Assembly (NCBI GenBank): GCA_964623815.1
Contig: CAZUVR010000003.1
Span: forward strand, 1-64,000
Source of the DNA: Chroococcopsis sp964623815
GTDB lineage: Bacteria; Cyanobacteriota; Cyanobacteriia; Cyanobacteriales; Microcystaceae
Length of the DNA: 64,000 bases
Direction: 5' to 3'
A model generated the notes under the pieces. The model was not told where the DNA came from. It saw nothing but the letters and a program-made list of their open reading frames with translations, and searched no databases. Position 1 is the first letter of the stretch, and each line of letters opens with the position of its first letter. Both the position numbers and the translations under genes were made by a program. Below are positions 35,420 to 44,021 of the stretch, piece by piece.

Positions 35420-36454
35420 ATGAAAAAAATTTCCCTAGCTATCCTAGCCGCCTTAACCCTAATCTTGGGTTCCTGCTCAGATGAAAGTCAAACCGATAAC
35501 AAAATTAGTAGCCGCCTGGAAACTATAAAAAGTAGGGGTAAGGTTATCTGCGGCATTAACGGCGAAGTTCCCGGTTTTAGTTTCGTCGATCGAAACGGCG
35601 AGTATTCGGGTATGGACGTAGATATATGCCGGGCTGTCGCCTCCGCCCTATTCGATGACCCTAGCAAGGTGGAATATCGCAAAGTTAGCGCTCAAGAACG
35701 TTTCACGGCCGTACAAACGGGAGAGATCGACATTCTCAGCAGAAATACCACCTGGACTTTAAGCCGGGATACGGCCCTCGGGATGTCTTTCGCCCCCCCC
35801 GTTTTCTATGATGGTCAGGGTATCATGGTCAGCAAGGCTAGCGGGGTGAAAAGCTTAACCGATCTCAAAGGTAAGTCTATCTGTGTTCTCTCCGGCACCA
35901 CTACCGAACAGAATCTCTCGGATCAGATGAGTAAACTCGGTATCACCGATTATAAGCCGGTCGTCTCCGATGATGTGGACGCTCTCTATACAGCTTATCA
36001 GCAGGGCCGGTGTCAGGCGGTGACTAGCGATCGCTCTCAATTGGTGGCGCGTCGCTCTGTTCTGCCGAAACCGGATGAGCATCAAGTGTTAGACGTACTC
36101 CTCTCAAAAGAACCTCTGGCTCCAGCCGTGGCCAAGGGGGATGTTATGTGGCACGATGCGGTTAAATGGATAGTCTACAGTCTGATTCAAGGGGAAGAAT
36201 TGGGCCTCACTTCTAAAAATATCGCCGAGAAAGCTTCTTCGACCGACCCTAATATCAGACGTTTCCTCGGGACGGAGGATAAACTGGGGGAAGATATGGG
36301 ATTACCTAAAAATTTCGCGGCCCGGGTGATCAAACACGTAGGTAACTATGGCGAGGTATACGATCGCAATATCGGTAAACCTTTAAAATTGGACCGGGGG
36401 ATTAATCATCTCTGGACGCAGGGCGGTATCCTCTACTCTCCCCCCTTCCGCTAA
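35420..36454 (+). CDS. amino-acid ABC transporter substrate-binding lipoprotein (AapJ/NatF-like)
   Basis: A lipoprotein signal with lipobox LILGSC (lipidated Cys at residue 19) precedes a family 3 binding protein of the AapJ/BztA type. Landmarks are IKSRGKVICGINGEVPGFSFV, GMDVDICRAVASALF, LSRNTTWTLSRD and YQQGRCQAVTSDRSQL. At 344 residues it matches that larger subgroup. In cyanobacteria this is the NatF type, which works with permeases NatG and NatH and ATPase BgtA on polar amino acids. The permease gene follows 5 bases later. Confidence 0.93.
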   Translation: MKKISLAILAALTLILGSCSDESQTDNKISSRLETIKSRGKVICGINGEVPGFSFVDRNGEYSGMDVDICRAVASALFDDPSKVEYRKVSAQERFTAVQTGEIDILSRNTTWTLSRDTALGMSFAPPVFYDGQGIMVSKASGVKSLTDLKGKSICVLSGTTTEQNLSDQMSKLGITDYKPVVSDDVDALYTAYQQGRCQAVTSDRSQLVARRSVLPKPDEHQVLDVLLSKEPLAPAVAKGDVMWHDAVKWIVYSLIQGEELGLTSKNIAEKASSTDPNIRRFLGTEDKLGEDMGLPKNFAARVIKHVGNYGEVYDRNIGKPLKLDRGINHLWTQGGILYSPPFR

Positions 36455-36459
36455 ATCCT

Positions 36460-37386
36460 ATGAGCATCTGGTACGATTCCCGCTTCCGTCGCCTCCTCTT
36501 ACAGGTGTTGGTAGTTATCGCCCTCCTGGCTTTGTTAGTTTTCTTCGGGCGCAATCTGATCGATAATTTCCGGCGGCTACGCCTCGTCTTCGGCTTCGGT
36601 TTCCTCTTCGACTCCGATAGGCCCGCCGGTTTCGCCATCGGTGATAGCCCCATCCCCTACAGCCCGCGAGATACCTATGTCAAGGCGGTTTTAGTTGGCT
36701 TACTCAATACCATAAGAGTAGCCTCAGCAGGAATCGTCGGGGCTTTATTGTTGGGAGTAGCGATCGGTCTGGCTAGAATTTCCGATAATTGGCTGGTGCG
36801 GCAGCTCTCTGGGGTATACGTGGAGCTATTCCGCAATACTCCCCTACTACTACAATTATTCTTCTGGTATTTCGCCCTGTTCTTACAATTGCCTGGGCTC
36901 GATCGGCCCATCAATATTTTCAATTACATCTTTCTCGCCAATAGTGGTTTATATCTGGGCAATACCGCTACCGGCTTACATTTAACTTCTGAGTTCGCTA
37001 CTTTGCTCCTCGGCTTGATCGCCTATACAGCGGCTTTCATCGGCGAAACTGTCAGGGGCGGTATTCAATCGATCGCCCGCGGCCAATGGGAGGCGGCTAA
37101 GGCTCTCGGCTTAAAACCATCCCTAACTATGGCTTTAATTATTTTCCCTCAGGCTTTGCGGGTGATCATCCCACCCCTAACTAATGACTGTCTCAATCTG
37201 GTGAAGAATTCTAGTTTGGCGATTGCGATCGGTTATAACGATATTTACGCCGTCTCCAGTACCATTTCCAATCAAACGGGGAATGCCGTAGAAATGTTAG
37301 TAGTAGTTATGGGTACTTACTTACTACTTAATTTACTTATTTCCGGTGTCATGAACTGGCTCAATAGCAGAATACAAGTAATTTAG
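36460..37386 (+). CDS. amino-acid ABC transporter permease (AapQ/NatG-like)
   Basis: A 308-residue inner-membrane permease. An N-terminal helix and a 40-residue loop are followed by the family core: GLLNTIRVASAGIVGALLLGVAIGLAR, YVELFRNTPLLLQLFFWYFALF and TAAFIGETVRGGIQSIARGQWEAAKALGL, the last being the EAA loop that contacts the ATPase. NSSLAIAIGYNDIYAVS follows. It lies 5 bases after the binding-protein gene. The second permease (NatH/AapM) expected next is absent; an FkbM methyltransferase gene occupies the place. A candidate ATPase partner is the gene at 14149-14874. Confidence 0.93.
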   Translation: MSIWYDSRFRRLLLQVLVVIALLALLVFFGRNLIDNFRRLRLVFGFGFLFDSDRPAGFAIGDSPIPYSPRDTYVKAVLVGLLNTIRVASAGIVGALLLGVAIGLARISDNWLVRQLSGVYVELFRNTPLLLQLFFWYFALFLQLPGLDRPINIFNYIFLANSGLYLGNTATGLHLTSEFATLLLGLIAYTAAFIGETVRGGIQSIARGQWEAAKALGLKPSLTMALIIFPQALRVIIPPLTNDCLNLVKNSSLAIAIGYNDIYAVSSTISNQTGNAVEMLVVVMGTYLLLNLLISGVMNWLNSRIQVI

Positions 37387-37415
37387 TTGACATTTTTATG
37401 GTGAGAGTTTACTTT
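37387..37415 (+). promoter_or_regulatory. candidate promoter for the FkbM methyltransferase gene
   Basis: TTGACA (37387-37392), a 17-base spacer and TACTTT (37410-37415). The consensus -35 lies immediately after the permease stop. If used, translation must start at the downstream ATG 37452 rather than at 37398. Confidence 0.35.
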
Positions 37416-37451
37416 ATTTTTAATCCTGATTTCAGTAAACTCGAATTTTTT

Positions 37452-38198
37452 ATGAAAGAAAAAGTTAAAAATTTTGTTTTAGATAATTTTCTCTCAATTT
37501 ATAAAAAAATTTCCCCTCAAGGTTTTCGAGCTGGTATCGATATAGCATCGGATATACAGAGAATCGCGGGAAACCAAGCTATTTCCACTATATTTGATAT
37601 AGGTGCCAACGTCGGTCAAACAGCAATTTATTTTCAAAAGCGGTTTCCTGGCGCTAATGTTTTTTCTTTCGAGCCTATTAGTTCCTCTTTTAAAACTTTA
37701 ATAAATAATACTAATAAATTTAATAATGTAAGTTGTTTTCAATACGCTTTAGGGGCTAGAAATGAAGAGAAAGAAATTAGTCTTAACCCCAACTCACAGC
37801 AAAACTCTTTAGTAGAAGAACTACAAGTTAATAATGTTCAAAAAGAAATTATTCAAATTAAAACTTTAGATGATTTTTGTAATGAAAAAAATATCGATAG
37901 CATTGACATTTTAAAAATAGATACAGAAGGCTACGAATTTGAGGTTTTGAATGGAGCTAAAAGTTTATTAGACGAAGGAAAAATTAAATTTATATTTAGC
38001 GAAGTAGGTTTTATTAAATCGGATAAAAGACATACTTTTTTTGGCAATATATTCGACTTTCTCTATACAAAAGGCTTCCGTTTTTCTGGTATGTATGATT
38101 TTGCCTACTGGAGTCCCTATTACTCTGAGGGAGTGATTTACGCTAATGCTCTCTTCGTGCGTCCTAAAAGTTTTCAACAGAGTGTAAGCCATCAGTAG
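37452..38198 (+). CDS. FkbM-family SAM-dependent methyltransferase
   Basis: A Rossmann-fold methyltransferase of about 248 residues. It shows the SAM motif IFDIGANVGQTAIYFQKRFPG, the acidic FSFEPIS loop, and the FkbM marker DILKIDTEGYEFEVLNGAKSLL. FkbM enzymes O-methylate sugars, lipids or polyketides, so a glycan substrate would be plausible. The start is uncertain: the frame opens at 37398, but a consensus -35 and the lack of a ribosome site there favour ATG 37452. Base composition is clearly more AT-rich than the ABC transporter genes just upstream, a possible sign of acquisition. It overlaps the convergent rsgA by 7 bases. Confidence 0.88.
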   Translation: MKEKVKNFVLDNFLSIYKKISPQGFRAGIDIASDIQRIAGNQAISTIFDIGANVGQTAIYFQKRFPGANVFSFEPISSSFKTLINNTNKFNNVSCFQYALGARNEEKEISLNPNSQQNSLVEELQVNNVQKEIIQIKTLDDFCNEKNIDSIDILKIDTEGYEFEVLNGAKSLLDEGKIKFIFSEVGFIKSDKRHTFFGNIFDFLYTKGFRFSGMYDFAYWSPYYSEGVIYANALFVRPKSFQQSVSHQ

Positions 38199-39259
38199 TC
38201 ATCTTCTTCGCTTATATTTTCTAACGATTGATTCTCGTATCTTTCTTGAAATTGGTGCTTTTGTCTGCGAGAAGAACGACGATATTTCTTGCTTTCTAGT
38301 ATCGGTTCGTATTGAGCTTGACCAGAGGTTTTCACTTTTAATTTAACAGTGGGTTGGCGATCCTTACTCGTCTGTAATACTTCTTGAAAAGCTATCACTT
38401 CGGTTAAGAACTCCAGGTAATGTTCGTATCTTTCCCAGTCTCCCCGAACCACACAATTCGGCTCATCCCGATGTAAGCAATCGTTAAATTGACATCTACC
38501 CTTTTTCAGTCTCTCTCTCGCCTCGGGGAAACAATAGGCTAGTTGATGGGCTTCACCCTCTAAATCCGGTTGGTTGAATCCTGGACTATCCGCCAGTAAA
38601 CCGCCCTGGGGAAGTTGAAATAATTCTACGTGGCGGGTGGTGTGCCGTCCTTTCTGCAATTTCCCGGAAACTTCTCCGGTGCGCTGTTTACCAGTACCGA
38701 TCAGAGTATTGAGCAGGCTGGATTTTCCCACTCCCGAAGGCCCAGCCATAATGGTGATCTTACCCTGTAAACGCTCCCATAACCCTTCTATTCCCCGCCC
38801 CTGATTAACGCTTACCCAGAGAGGGGTGTAACCCCAATTTTTTAAGCGCTCCTGCCAGAGCTGACGCAGCTCGTCGGCTATCAAATCGGTTTTGTTGAGA
38901 CATAAGCAGATTTCCAACCCCGTAGATTCGGCTTTCACCAGGAAACGGCTTAACTGCCACGCTTCTAAAGTCGGTTCCTCGACTGCGAAAACTAATAATA
39001 TCTGTTCGGTGTTGGCGACGGGCGGCCTCTCCAGTTCACTTTTTCTGGGGAGAACTTCGGCGATCGCTCCTTGGGAAGCTTCTAGATCGATTTCTTCTAC
39101 TGTAACGCGATCGCCCACCATGACCTTCTGTCCGATTTTCTTCAGGCGACTTCGGCGGGTACATAGTAGGAGAGAAGCTGACGGTTGAGAATCCAGCCTC
39201 ACCCCGTAATAATTGGCCTGTACGGCCAGAACCGTACCAGTGCTTTTTTCGCGGCTCAC
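38192..39259 (-). CDS. rsgA: ribosome small subunit-dependent GTPase A
   Basis: RsgA is a circularly permuted GTPase that checks late 30S ribosome maturation. The order G4-G1-G3 is visible: LCLNKTDL, then GPSGVGKSS, then ADSPGF. An N-terminal OB domain (about 8-70) precedes it. The zinc-binding motif CQFNDCLHRDEPNC follows the GTPase, and the C-terminal tail is unusually basic (RRSSRRQKHQ), as in RNA-binding proteins. It is the last gene of the grpE-dnaK-dnaJ-tusA-rsgA run and overlaps tusA by 4 bases. Confidence 0.95.
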   Translation of the reverse strand: MSREKSTGTVLAVQANYYGVRLDSQPSASLLLCTRRSRLKKIGQKVMVGDRVTVEEIDLEASQGAIAEVLPRKSELERPPVANTEQILLVFAVEEPTLEAWQLSRFLVKAESTGLEICLCLNKTDLIADELRQLWQERLKNWGYTPLWVSVNQGRGIEGLWERLQGKITIMAGPSGVGKSSLLNTLIGTGKQRTGEVSGKLQKGRHTTRHVELFQLPQGGLLADSPGFNQPDLEGEAHQLAYCFPEARERLKKGRCQFNDCLHRDEPNCVVRGDWERYEHYLEFLTEVIAFQEVLQTSKDRQPTVKLKVKTSGQAQYEPILESKKYRRSSRRQKHQFQERYENQSLENISEEDDY

Positions 39260-39489
39260 GATGGTAGGGGACGACGAACTTTAAGAACGAAAAAGCTTTC
39301 TAGAGGTTGGATCGATTCGATTTTGTATCCTTCTACCGTCAGGCTTTCTGGCACCTGTTCGATCGGTTCTCCTCCATCGAGCCATACCTCCAACAATTCC
39401 CCAGCGGGCATTTGTTCTAACTTTAACTTCGTCCTGACGAAATTGATCGGGCAGGGAGTCCCCCGCAGATCGAGAGGAGAGGGGTTCAT
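39256..39489 (-). CDS. TusA/SirA-like sulfurtransferase
   Basis: A 77-residue two-layer alpha/beta sandwich with the active Cys in GTPCPINFVRTKLKLEQM, the CPxP-like signature of the TusA family (here CPIN), and EVWLDGG then VEGYKIESI downstream. TusA carries sulfur for tRNA 2-thiolation and molybdenum cofactor in enterobacteria; cyanobacterial relatives are mostly unstudied. The gene is squeezed between dnaJ and rsgA with 4-base ATGA-type overlaps on both sides, so the three are tightly coupled in translation. Confidence 0.88.
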   Translation of the reverse strand: MNPSPLDLRGTPCPINFVRTKLKLEQMPAGELLEVWLDGGEPIEQVPESLTVEGYKIESIQPLESFFVLKVRRPLPS

Positions 39490-40604
39490 TTCTGGAACAG
39501 TCCTCCTAAAAACCCTTCCAATCCACCTTTACCGTGAGCCTCGCCGCGCAATTTCGCCAATTTTTCCAGTAGCTCCCGTTCTTCGTGACTGATTTTCGTC
39601 GGTATGTTGACCTTGACGGTGAGGCGATGATCGCCGCGACTAACGGCGTTACCTAACTTGGGTACGCCCTTATTTTCCAGGGTCAGTACCGTATCTGGTT
39701 GGGTTCCCGCCGGGATGGTGAGTTCTTCGGGGCCGTCAACGGTATTAACTTTGATAGTACAACCTAAAATCGCCTGTAAATAACTTACTGGTACGTCTGA
39801 TTTAATATCGATACCATCCCTTTGAAATTCTTCGTCGGCTTCTACGGTGAGGTATACGAACAAGTCTCCTGGCGGGCCTCCTTTTAAGCCGGCATCACCT
39901 TCTCTCGGAACCCGTAGTTTTATGCCGTTATCTACTCCTGGGGGAATGGTGATTTTTAATTTTTTGGTTTCCTGTCTACGTCCTGCTCCGGCGCAAGCTT
40001 CGCATTTTTGTTCTACCACTTCCCCCGTGCCTTCACAGGTAGGACAGGTGGATACTTGGGCGAAAGTTCCGAAGGGCGTGCGGGTGGCTCGCCTTACCTG
40101 TCCCGTACCATTACAAGCGCTACAGGTTCTAACTCCCGTTCCAGGGCGGGCTCCATTCCCGTGACAGGTTTGACAGGTTTCTAGATGACGGATACGAATT
40201 TCTTTTTCTCCGCCAAAAACCGCTTCGCGGAATTTGAGTTTGAAGTCGAGGCGTAAATCGTCGCCTTTAGTCGGCCCGTTACGACGACGGCCTCCCGTTG
40301 CTCCCATGCCCCCAAAGCCGCCAAATATACTTTCAAATATGTCGGCAAATCCCCCTACATCTCCGTAATCGAAACCACCCGCACCCGAGACACCTGCTTC
40401 TCCAAATCGATCGTACCGCGCCCGGGTTTCCGGCTCGGAAAGCACTTCATACGCTTGATTGATCTCTTTAAACCGTTCTTCTGCCCCAGGTTCTTTGTTG
40501 ACATCTGGATGATATTTCCGGGCTAAACGGCGATATGCTTTCTTTAGGTCTTCTTGATTTGCGTCTCTTGATACGCCGAGAATTTCGTAGTAATCACCAG
40601 GCAT
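39486..40604 (-). CDS. dnaJ: chaperone protein DnaJ (type I)
   Basis: A full type I co-chaperone of 372 residues. The J domain (residues 1-68) carries the HPD motif in ARKYHPDVNK. A Gly-rich region follows, then four zinc-finger repeats (CQTCHGNG, CSACNGTG, CPTCEGTG, CEACAGAG; about 145-215) and the C-terminal substrate-binding domains. DnaJ delivers unfolded clients to DnaK and stimulates its ATPase. It follows dnaK by 108 bases, a spacer that contains a strong stem-loop, and overlaps tusA by 4 bases. Confidence 0.97.
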   Translation of the reverse strand: MPGDYYEILGVSRDANQEDLKKAYRRLARKYHPDVNKEPGAEERFKEINQAYEVLSEPETRARYDRFGEAGVSGAGGFDYGDVGGFADIFESIFGGFGGMGATGGRRRNGPTKGDDLRLDFKLKFREAVFGGEKEIRIRHLETCQTCHGNGARPGTGVRTCSACNGTGQVRRATRTPFGTFAQVSTCPTCEGTGEVVEQKCEACAGAGRRQETKKLKITIPPGVDNGIKLRVPREGDAGLKGGPPGDLFVYLTVEADEEFQRDGIDIKSDVPVSYLQAILGCTIKVNTVDGPEELTIPAGTQPDTVLTLENKGVPKLGNAVSRGDHRLTVKVNIPTKISHEERELLEKLAKLRGEAHGKGGLEGFLGGLFQK

Positions 40605-40658
40605 GGGCTATAACTTCTGTGTATGGAATGGTTTATATGTCTTGCTACTTGAGCCGGG

Positions 40659-40690
40659 GCTAACCGAAGTTAATTTTAAATTCGGTTAAC
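40659..40690 (-). other. stem-loop in the dnaK-dnaJ spacer
   Basis: On the minus strand GTTAACCGAA pairs with TTCGGTTAGC (10 base pairs, one wobble) around a 12-base loop. No U-run follows, so it is not a standard terminator. It could be an RNA processing or stability element that sets the dnaK to dnaJ ratio. Confidence 0.5.
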
Positions 40691-40712
40691 ATTTATTATT
40701 ATCACATTTTTC

Positions 40713-42788
40713 TCAGTCTACTGCCTCATAATCCGAGGCAATCGTTTCTTCGGCATCGTAGGGATCATCATAACTTACGGTATCCGTTAATTGATTATTT
40801 TTTGTGCTATAGGTTTTAGTCCCGGTATATGTTTGAGTCGCTTTTTGGTCTATATTGGTTTGAGTTCTAAAATTAGTATTTAAATTGGTGTTCAAGTTGG
40901 TGAGGGTTTCTTTTTTGGCCCCAGAGGTTAAACGGGTGGGATCGAGCGATTCATACCCGGTTTTCCCGAAGTTTTCTTGTTGTCTTCCAGTGTAGATTCT
41001 GGTGCCTATTTCCAGCACCGATTGACGGAACTCTTCTAAGATTGAGCGCAATTTATCCAGGGGAATTGACGCATCTCTCAAGGCTATTTCTAATTGCTGG
41101 CGTTTCTGTTCGCTCAATTGTCTGAGATCCGCTTCTATTAAATGTCCATTTTCTTTTACGGTTACTTCGTGGGTATAGAATAGGCTGTCTGATTGATTTC
41201 TGATTTCGATCATCTGCATCCGCTTGCGATCATAATCCGCATATTTTTCCGCTTCTTGGCGCATCCTTTCTATCTCCTGGGGTTTCAGTCCCCCTGTATG
41301 ACTGACTAAGATGCTCTGCTCCCTACCCGTTCCCTGATCCGAAGCGGATACTTTTAATATCCCGTTAACGTCTATATCGAAGCTCACCTCTATCTGCGGT
41401 ACTCCCCTAGGTGCGGGCGGAATTCCGGTAAGTAAGAATTTCCCCAAACCTTTATTGTCTCTGGCCATCGCCCGCTCGCCTTGCAGTATGTGAATTTCTA
41501 CCGATGTCTGTCCGTCGGCTGCGGTGGAGAATACTTGAGATTTGCTCGTCGGTATTGTGGTATTGCGATCTATGATTTTGGTGAACACTTCCCCTAAGGT
41601 TTCTATGCCCAAAGATAGGGGGGTAACGTCTAATAGGAGTACATCTTCCACCTCTCCCCCGAGTACTCCCCCCTGAATAGCCGCTCCTAGAGCTACCGCC
41701 TCATCTGGGTTGATCGATCGATCGATCTGGCTGGAGTTAAATAACCGGGAGATCATTTGTTGTACTGCCGGTATCCGGGTACACCCCCCTACTAATATCA
41801 CCCTATCTATCTGCTCTGGGTCTAGATCCGAATCTTTTAGGGCTTGTTGTACCGGGTTTATCGTCGCCTCTACCAGACTGCGCGTTAATTCTTCAAATTG
41901 CGAGCGGCTTAATTCTGTTTCTAAATGTTTTGGCCCCGATTCGTCCGCCGTGATAAATGGTAAGTTTATCGATGTACTCAACATACTCGATAGTTCTATC
42001 TTTGCTTTCTCAGCCGCTTCTCTGAGCCTTTGAATCGCCATTTTATCCGTTGCTAGATCGATGTTTTCTTGGAGTTTAAAGTTATTGATCAGCCAACGCA
42101 CTAAGAGATTATCAAAATCATCCCCTCCGAGTTGGTTGTTTCCCGATGTGGCTCTGACTTCAAACACTCCGTTACCCAGTTGTAGGATCGACACGTCAAA
42201 GGTACCACCGCCGAGGTCGAATACTAATATCGTCTGATCCTCTGACTGTTTATCCAATCCGTAGGCTAGGGCTGCCGCCGTGGGTTCGTTGATAATTCTT
42301 AATACTTCTAAACCAGCGATCGTGCCCGCGTCTTTCGTTGCTTGTCGTTGGGCATCGGTAAAATAGGCTGGCACTGTGATCACCGCCTGAGTGATGGGTT
42401 CTCCTAAATATGCTTCCGCGTCGCTTTTTAGTTTTTGCAGGATCATGGCGGATATTTCTTGAGGGGTAAAATCCTTATCCCTAATTTTGACGTTTACGGT
42501 ATCTTCCCTACCTTTTATACATTGATAAGCTACCCTGTTCCTCTCGTTGGCCGTTTCTTCCCAGCGTCTACCGATAAAACGCTTAATACTATACACTGTG
42601 TTTTCGGCATTAGTTACCGCCTGGCGCTTGGCTAATTGGCCAACCAAACGCTGAGCTTTACTGAATCCTACGATACTCGGCGTGGTTCGCCCCCCTTCCG
42701 AATTAGGTACGATTATCGGCTGTCCGCCTTCCAAGACGGCTACACAACTATTCGTAGTCCCTAAATCGATGCCAATAACTTTCCCCAT
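40713..42788 (-). CDS. dnaK: chaperone protein DnaK (Hsp70), DnaK1-like
   Basis: The Hsp70 ATPase domain spans residues 1-380 (VIGIDLGTTNSCVAVLEGG, DAQRQATKDAGTIAGLEVLRI, LVFDLGGGTFDVSIL, RVILVGGCTRIPAVQ), followed by the linker DVLLLDVTPLSLGIETLG and the substrate-binding domain. At 691 residues it is longer than DnaK2 (about 635) and matches the length of cyanobacterial DnaK1. The C-terminus is a Thr/Asn-rich tail (TNLNTNLNTNFRTQTN) ending in acidic residues, without the Gly/Met-rich tail of E. coli DnaK. It follows grpE, with a spacer holding an inverted repeat. Confidence 0.96.
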   Translation of the reverse strand: MGKVIGIDLGTTNSCVAVLEGGQPIIVPNSEGGRTTPSIVGFSKAQRLVGQLAKRQAVTNAENTVYSIKRFIGRRWEETANERNRVAYQCIKGREDTVNVKIRDKDFTPQEISAMILQKLKSDAEAYLGEPITQAVITVPAYFTDAQRQATKDAGTIAGLEVLRIINEPTAAALAYGLDKQSEDQTILVFDLGGGTFDVSILQLGNGVFEVRATSGNNQLGGDDFDNLLVRWLINNFKLQENIDLATDKMAIQRLREAAEKAKIELSSMLSTSINLPFITADESGPKHLETELSRSQFEELTRSLVEATINPVQQALKDSDLDPEQIDRVILVGGCTRIPAVQQMISRLFNSSQIDRSINPDEAVALGAAIQGGVLGGEVEDVLLLDVTPLSLGIETLGEVFTKIIDRNTTIPTSKSQVFSTAADGQTSVEIHILQGERAMARDNKGLGKFLLTGIPPAPRGVPQIEVSFDIDVNGILKVSASDQGTGREQSILVSHTGGLKPQEIERMRQEAEKYADYDRKRMQMIEIRNQSDSLFYTHEVTVKENGHLIEADLRQLSEQKRQQLEIALRDASIPLDKLRSILEEFRQSVLEIGTRIYTGRQQENFGKTGYESLDPTRLTSGAKKETLTNLNTNLNTNFRTQTNIDQKATQTYTGTKTYSTKNNQLTDTVSYDDPYDAEETIASDYEAVD

Positions 42789-42996
42789 AACGCTTCTCTT
42801 TTATGTGCATGAGCTTGGTCAATCTAGAGTAATTGAATCAGCTAGGATTACCCTTTCTTGTTTAGAGTACCTAAATTTTTGCTAGATCATAACAGTTTAT
42901 TTTCAGTATATTCCGTAATTTTATCAACTTCTTTAATAAAAATTTTTTAAGTAGTCTTACTGAGAAGGGAAATTAAGAATAACCATCGACGTTAAA

Positions 42997-43062
42997 ACCA
43001 TAGAGCGGCTAGATTATAATGTCGAAGAGAATCTACCTACTAATAAATCTAGCTTCTATGGT
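42997..43062 (-). other. imperfect inverted repeat between grpE and dnaK
   Basis: ACCATAGA plus CTAGATT on one arm (42997-43015) and AATCTAG plus TCTATGGT on the other (43046-43062) form a stem interrupted by a small internal loop. On the minus strand it follows the grpE stop by 10 bases and is followed by TTTT, so it may act as a partial terminator or attenuator inside the operon. Confidence 0.45.
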
Positions 43063-43071
43063 AACGAATTT

Positions 43072-43800
43072 TTAGTTAGAAAACTCGGAAACTTGAGTAG
43101 TTTCCGCGTTGGGATCGTGAGCTTTAGGAGCCGCTACTTTTACTAAAGCGTGGCGCAGGACTTGCTCACCAAGAACGTAACCCCTAACTAACTGTTCGAT
43201 CACCGTCCCTTCTGGATAATCGTCCGTATATTCTCGCATCATAGCTTCATGATAATTGGGGTCGAAGGGTTGACCTTCCGGGCGCATTGGTGAAACCCCG
43301 AGGCGTTTGAGGCTATCGACGAGATTTTTGTATACCCCTTGATAGCTTTTATGGATCGATTCTTCACCGGCGTTACTGGGTTTCAATTGAGTTCTCGCCC
43401 GTTCAAAATTATCGACTACGGCTAACAGCTCACTTAAGGTTTTACATTTGATCTTCTCTTCTAATTCTTCTTTTTCCCTGGCGGTTCTCTTTCTATAATT
43501 GTCGAATTCCGCCGCTAGGGTAATGTAGCGGTTTTTATAGGCTTCTTCCTGCTGAGCCTGTTCTTGTAATTTAGCTTTCAAGCTGCTGATTTCTTCTTTT
43601 AAAGCGGTAATGGCGGAATCCGTATCGGATGATTGTGGAGATTCGGGAGTAACCGTTACCGTTTCCGGTACCGAGTACCCCGTGAGGTCATCAACCGATA
43701 GATTGTCTTGATCCTGAGCCATTACGGGTATCTTCTGCCCATCTTCGGAATCGAGATCGTTAAATTCTCCGTTTATAGATGTCTGTTTTTCTTCACTCAT
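43072..43800 (-). CDS. grpE: nucleotide exchange factor GrpE
   Basis: GrpE releases ADP from DnaK. The 242-residue protein has a long acidic, low-complexity N-terminus (residues 1-65), a coiled coil (about 65-110; EEISSLKAKLQEQAQQEEAY), the family core YITLAAEFDNYRKRTAREKEE, and the C-terminal beta domain with VSPMRPEGQPFDPNYHEAMM and RGYVLGEQVLRHALVKVA. It is the first gene of the stress operon. The 221-base spacer to the divergent pilB is AT-rich and presumably holds both promoters. Confidence 0.96.
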   Translation of the reverse strand: MSEEKQTSINGEFNDLDSEDGQKIPVMAQDQDNLSVDDLTGYSVPETVTVTPESPQSSDTDSAITALKEEISSLKAKLQEQAQQEEAYKNRYITLAAEFDNYRKRTAREKEELEEKIKCKTLSELLAVVDNFERARTQLKPSNAGEESIHKSYQGVYKNLVDSLKRLGVSPMRPEGQPFDPNYHEAMMREYTDDYPEGTVIEQLVRGYVLGEQVLRHALVKVAAPKAHDPNAETTQVSEFSN

Positions 43801-44021
43801 AGTTACGATAGAAATTTATATGGGAAGTCTAGAATAAATTTTGCTACGGGAGCATTATGTACAAGGCCGGGCTTGAGGAATTTCCCCTCTGAACGAGTCT
43901 TCTACAACAAATGTAACATTTTCCGGGAGTCCTGAGGCGTTGCGAAAAAATTTTCTCGCCACTATAAATATTTGCCGCTATTTGGGAAAAATAATAGTAA
44001 TGGAGAGGTTATTACTGGTCT

